In this document: positions 60,103 through 64,000 of the stretch, piece after piece | How positions within the stretch are numbered: position 1 is the stretch's first letter | Layout: every line of letters starts with the position of its first letter | Origin: Limanda limanda | Lineage: Eukaryota > Chordata > Actinopteri > Pleuronectiformes > Pleuronectidae | Assembly: GCF_963576545.1 (NCBI RefSeq) | Contig: NC_083649.1 | Coordinates: forward strand, 2,782,906-2,846,905 | DNA: 64,000 nt | Direction: 5' to 3' | Program-made: the position numbers and the translations under genes | The notes under the pieces: model-generated | The model's input: the letters and a program-made list of their open reading frames with translations, nothing else | Databases searched by the model: none | What the model was told of the DNA's origin: nothing

Positions 60103-60392
60103 AACACAAACTCTTTAAATCTCCGTCTGTGACTCAGCTTTTCCATCCTGAGATATTTGTTTTCTTGATTTGTATTTGATGAATATCAGACTTTTGATGA
60201 AAAAGGATTTAGCGATATTTATTGGTATTGTTTTATTAATCTGTACCGACTTTAATAATTAGGATGCAGAACGACAGCAAATCCAAAGTGAATCCAGTTG
60301 AACTCAAAAAACAATCTGGATGAGAATGAGCGTGCATCTACGGAAAGTTCCACAAGAATTGATTATATAATCTTTTTTCTGGGAGTTAATTC

Positions 60393-60394
<2 letters not shown>

Positions 60395-60431
<37 letters not shown>
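60395..60431 (+). repeat. (GT)n microsatellite
   Basis: About 36 bp of perfect GT. A (CA)n of about 20 bp follows at 60552-60574. Confidence 0.95.
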
Positions 60432-60433
<2 letters not shown>

Positions 60434-61249
60434 AGTGGGTTGCAAACAGAGGAGAAATATTTTCAGTTTTCGTCTCCTCCTCATTCTCCTTCTTCTCAAT
60501 GTCTCTCTACCCCTTCTTTTTCTATTTTGATAATTTTTACTTACACATACAAACACACACACACACACACACACAAACAAAATAGTACCATACACAAAAA
60601 CAACATCTTGGCAGAGTCCCAGTGAAACACTCGCAGCGACTCGTGATGTGAAGGTTCCTCTTCCTCCTCGTCTTGTGTTTCAAGGTCTTGTTACAGCAGC
60701 AGCTCTGGTGGAGCAGGAGCTGAAAATGTAATCAAACGAAATGATGCGGCACAGTGTCGCCTCCTTTATTCTGAGACACCGAGGGAAGCTCAGTGCACGT
60801 CAGGTACGACCACTGAGAGGAAACAGGAAACTGTGAAAGAGGAGACCGGAGTTTTACTGAAATAAAACAAAGATAACGTATAAGAGAGAAAATGGTTCAA
60901 TCTCGAACTGGATCTTGTTAGAAAGTAAAAGTAAAGTTATCTGAAGCCTCCTGGTCGTTCATGAGCTGTGCAGCATCGAACCCGCGGCTGTTTCCCTTCA
61001 GTGACCTCATCACTCACTCACTCCATCAATCTGAGTAATTAGAAGCTGATTATTTCCAAGAGAATTGGAGCTGAACAATCCAGACGATCACTGACAGACG
61101 AACGGGTGTTGACTTGTTCTGTGATGAGTCAAATCTGCCAGATTCTGTCCCTCAACACTTCCTGTTCCTGCGCTGCCTCCAAAACTCCACTCCTGTCTAC
61201 AGACGCTTTTTATGCACATAAAGTTATGTAATTCAATTTCCATTGGATT

Positions 61250-61520
61250 AAAGGAATAGTTCACCCAGAAATGAAAACCACTTATTATCTTCTCACCACT
61301 CTGCTGAATATAAGTCACTGATATCTTCAGTTGTGTTGGAATCGGCTGCAACACTGTTTACACCTGAACCTGAAAGAAGTGTTCTGTGGACTCAGACTCT
61401 CCACAGCCGACATCACAATGACCTGCTGGTGGAAAACGTGCGTGGATGTATCGTGCACTGACTCCGCCTCCTGTTAGCATCAGTGTGCAGCTCCCAGTGA
61501 AAGAGTTGTTTGATATCGAC
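61250..61520 (+). repeat. Dispersed repeat with AATAGTTCACCC motif, copy 1
   Basis: TTAAAGGAATAGTTCACCCAGAAATGAAAAC is a motif I recall from common fish DNA-transposon-type repeats. Its inner part (TAATGACCTGCTG-type through CTCCTGTTAGCATCAG) is repeated at 63720-63940 in the next intron. Confidence 0.6.
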
Positions 61521-61613
61521 GCAGTGTCTCTGCTCCTGATCGGCTCGGCCGTCTCTGAAATGTCAAGCAGACTGAGAGCAAACAGAACAGCTGCTGCAGG
61601 CACTGTACACTAC

Positions 61614-61686
61614 ACACACACACACACACACACACACAGAGACACACACACACACACAGAGACACACACACACACACAGACACACA
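61614..61686 (+). repeat. (CA)n with GAGACA interruptions
   Basis: CA runs separated twice by GAGACACA. Confidence 0.95.
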
Positions 61687-61946
61687 CTGCTCTCCACAGC
61701 GGTTTGTTTAACGGCGCTGTGGTATCAGCTAACCGCCTGGTTAATAGTTTTCCTTGCAGTCAGACGTGTCGCTTGTGTTAACAACGTTTCACTAATTGCT
61801 TCCTCCCATGGAACTCATTCATTTACCGTTGTGCTGTGATCCTGTAATATCTGGAGTCACTGAAAGTAATTCCAGAAGCAGGGAGAATTTCATAAACGGC
61901 TCCTTATGCATTTTAATGCTGAGGAGAGAATATTAGCTCGTGTGCC

Positions 61947-61963
61947 TGTGTGTGTGTATGTGT

Positions 61964-62019
<56 letters not shown>
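61947..62019 (+). repeat. (GT)n microsatellite
   Basis: About 70 bp of GT with few interruptions. Confidence 0.95.
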
Positions 62020-62023
<4 letters not shown>

Positions 62024-62287
62024 GAAATCAAATGTAGTTTTTAGAATTTTTTTGGCATTATTCTTCTGTTTTTCCGAAGCCAGCTGTCAGCAGCACGTCT
62101 CAGGAAGCAAAGTGAAAACAGAAGCTCAGGTTTTGGCCGACGCCCACGAGGAAGATTGAAATGGATGTTACATTTTCTTCCACAAATGTTTGTGTCTGTT
62201 GAAAAATACAAAAAAAACATTTTCCAGCACGGGTTCCATCTGCGAATGGATTATGTTGTTGATTATGTATCAATATTATTTAGTCTC

Positions 62288-63286
62288 TCACGTTCTCCTC
62301 CTCATCCTCATCCTCTTCCTCCTCATCCTCTTCCTCCTCATCCTTATCCGCCTCATCCTCATCCTCGTCCTCCTCATCCTCTTCCTCTTCCTCTTCCTCC
62401 TCCTCCTTATCTTTTTCCTCCTCTTCCTCCTCATCATCTTCCTCCTCATCGTCCTCCTCCTCTTCCTCCTCCTCATCCTCGTTATCTTCGTTATCCTCAT
62501 CCTCATCCTCATCCTCGTTATCCTCATCCTCATCCTCATCCTCATCCTCATCCTCATCCTCATCCTCATCCTCATCCTCATCCTCATCCTCTTCCTCTTC
62601 CTCCTCCTCCTCATCCTCCTTACACTCTTCCTGCTCATCCTATTCCTCCTCATCCTTGTCCTCTTCCTCCTCATCCTCGTCCTCTTCCTCCTCATCCTTA
62701 TCCTCCTCATCCTCATCCTCGTCCTCCTCATCCTCTTCCTCTTCCTCTTCCTCCTCCTCCTCCTCCTCCTCCTCCTCCTCCTCCTCCTCCTCCTCCTCCT
62801 CCTCCTCCTCCTCCTTATCTTCTTCCTCCTCTTCCTCCTCATCATCGTCCTCCTCATCGTCCTCCTCCTCTTCCTCCTCCTCATCCTCGTTATCCTCGTT
62901 ATCCTCATCCTCATCCTCATCCTCATCCTCATCCTCGTCCTCTTCCTCCTCTTCCTCCTCATCCTCATCCTCATCCTCATCCTCATCCTCTTCCTCCTCA
63001 TCTTCTTCCTCCTCATCCTCATCCTCCTCCTCTTTCTCCTCCTCCTGATCCTCATCCTCCTCATCCTCATCCTCATCCTCATCCTCATCCTCTTCCTCCT
63101 CATCTTCTTCCTCCTCATCCTCATCCTCATCCTCCTCCTCCTCCTCTTTCTCCTCCTCCTCATCCTTGTCCTCCTCCTCTTTCTCCTTATCCTCATCCTC
63201 ATCCTCATCCTCTTCCTCTTCCTCTTCCTCTTCCTCCTCATCCTCTTCCTCTGTCTCCTCATCCTCCTCATCCTCATCCTCCTCAG
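62288..63286 (+). repeat. galnt10: 1-kb TCC/TCA polypyrimidine array
   Basis: (TCC)n mixed with TCATCC, TCTTCC and TTATCC hexamers. A pure (TCC)n core lies at about 62748-62813. Blocks near 62880-63000 and 63060-63130 repeat each other. It is pyrimidine-rich on the galnt10 sense strand and ends about 240 bp before the exon 2 acceptor. Open frames through it (Pro/Ser/Leu-rich, or Glu/Asp/Arg-rich on the other strand) are compositional artefacts. Confidence 0.98.
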
Positions 63287-63524
63287 TGTTTCCAAGTATC
63301 ATTTCTGTTTCTGAGGAATAATCTCATTACTGTAAAAAGACCTGAAAGCATATTTTCCTTTATTTGCTCGACGCTCACACTCAAGGTCGTCCCGTTTTCA
63401 GAGATTCTCCTTCTGAATAAACTCCATCTGGAGATTGTATTATTTTGTACCTGGTGTATTTTCATCGACTGTTAAAGCCTGAATAGATGGGGTCATTGAT
63501 GTGCTTTTCTGTGTGCTGGTGCAG

Positions 63525-63627
63525 GAGGTGAACCAGAGGAGGAAGGTGGCTCAGGTGGGACTCGATGGCGTGCGGCGGACGGACTGGCACGACTACGAAG
63601 GGATCAGGAGAGACGCCGCCCGCGTGG
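63525..63627 (+). CDS. galnt10: galnt10 exon 2: end of stem, conserved DWHD segment
   Basis: This exon is preceded by GTGCTGGTGCAG (acceptor AG 63523-63524) and followed by donor GTGAGT at 63628. It is 103 nt, entering in phase 0 and leaving in phase 1. It encodes EVNQRRKVAQVGLDGVRR, then TDWHDYEGIRRDAARV and the first base of a Gly codon. The DWHD-x-E/G-x-IRRDA-x-RVG block is a GALNT10 hallmark as I recall it and lies between the stem and the catalytic glycosyltransferase A domain. It joins exon 1 in frame (…PPVQ then EVNQ…). Later exons encoding the UDP-GalNAc and Mn-binding DxH site and the ricin-type lectin domain are beyond the window. Confidence 0.88.
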
Positions 63628-64000
63628 GTGAGTCCAACGACTTCACTCACAACACCTGCTCCGTGTTTGTCATTGTGATCAGAAGCTAAAAGACCACATC
63701 TGCTCATCGTGAACTTTGACTTTTTATTTCGGTAAATGTAGAGAAGGTTCAGTTTATGACTGTAACAGCCACCAGGGGCCTTTACTTTTTTGGAGCTGTC
63801 ATCCTCATACACAGCCGATACTAATGACCTGCTGCTATGAAACGTGTGTTGATTTATTGTGAACTAACTCTGACTCCTGTTAGCATCAGAGTGTGTAGCT
63901 TGAACACTGACTCAGCGTTTCTGGTCTTGTTTCGTACGCGTCGGTACGTCCAACGTGTTCTGTTGATTTTACTGAGAACATCTGCTCAGTGATTGCACAA
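63628..64000 (+). other. galnt10: Start of galnt10 intron 2
   Basis: Begins with the consensus donor GTGAGTCC and runs off the window. From about 63720 it is filled by the dispersed repeat described separately. Confidence 0.8.
63720..63940 (+). repeat. Dispersed repeat, copy 2 (related to 61400-61500)
   Basis: AATGACCTGCTG, GAAACGTGTGTTGATTTATTGTG and GACTCCTGTTAGCATCAG align in order with 61418-61490 in the same orientation, at perhaps 75-80 percent identity by eye. Confidence 0.6.

Larger units (their letters stand above)
45700..63524 (+). other. galnt10: galnt10 intron 1 (17,825 bp)
   Basis: GT at 45700, AG at 63523-63524, phase 0. A long first intron is usual for GALNT genes. It is dominated by simple repeats and MITE-type insertions listed separately. 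The stretches 46741-49800, 51412-52300, 53448-54690, 55245-59530 and 60105-61250 show no exon, RNA gene or recognised repeat of note. A hidden alternative exon cannot be excluded by eye. Confidence 0.85.

Noticed and set aside
62156..63475. Frames of 439, 374 and 335 codons (His-Pro, Leu-Ile, Arg-Met-rich)
   Set aside because: All derive from the TCC/TCA array and overlap each other in different frames; no unique sequence supports a gene.

Overview
The window looks like a teleost fish nuclear chromosome. It has split genes with GT-AG introns, dense dinucleotide and tetranucleotide microsatellites, and many fish-type dispersed repeats: L1/Tx1-like and L2-like LINE pieces, hAT elements with 8-bp target duplications, and tRNA-derived SINE fragments. 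I cannot name the species. Two vertebrate genes anchor it. The first two coding exons of galnt10 (polypeptide N-acetylgalactosaminyltransferase 10) lie on the + strand at 45541-45699 and 63525-63627. The first two coding exons of an mfap3-type immunoglobulin-domain gene lie on the - strand and are present twice. MFAP3 and GALNT10 are neighbours on human 5q33, which supports both names.

Left part (1-13.4 kb). The right end of a hAT-like transposon (1-415) interrupts an L1/Tx1-like LINE. A segment holding the 3' half of that LINE, the two mfap3-like exons and flanking repeats is then present twice in direct orientation, at about 416-4739 (copy A) and 6807-12687 (copy B). In both copies the LINE 3' tail abuts the second mfap3-like exon and replaces the expected transmembrane and cytoplasmic coding region. 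Copy B later gained a 903-bp hAT-like element carrying a MADF-domain coding remnant and a probable 532-bp solo LTR. Copy A carries deletions relative to B. A longer 5' stretch of LINE ORF2 precedes copy B.

Middle (13.4-45.4 kb). I find no protein-coding exon here. It holds a 2.85-kb purine-rich GGAA-type array (20569-23420), a complete hAT deletion derivative with a BED zinc finger and a perfect target duplication (24369-25191), 3' ends of L2-like and other LINEs, and microsatellites.

Right part (45.4-64 kb). galnt10 exon 1 encodes the cytosolic tail, the Golgi signal-anchor and the start of the stem. Intron 1 is 17.8 kb and very rich in repeats: a GATA array, a GA-type minisatellite followed by a CT tract, CTC-rich and TCC-rich pyrimidine arrays (the latter ending about 240 bp before exon 2), a 263-bp hAT MITE and a 252-256-bp tandem repeat. 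Exon 2 encodes the end of the stem with the conserved Asp-Trp-His-Asp segment. The catalytic domain lies beyond the window. No bacterial-type system, CRISPR array, rRNA or intact tRNA gene was seen.
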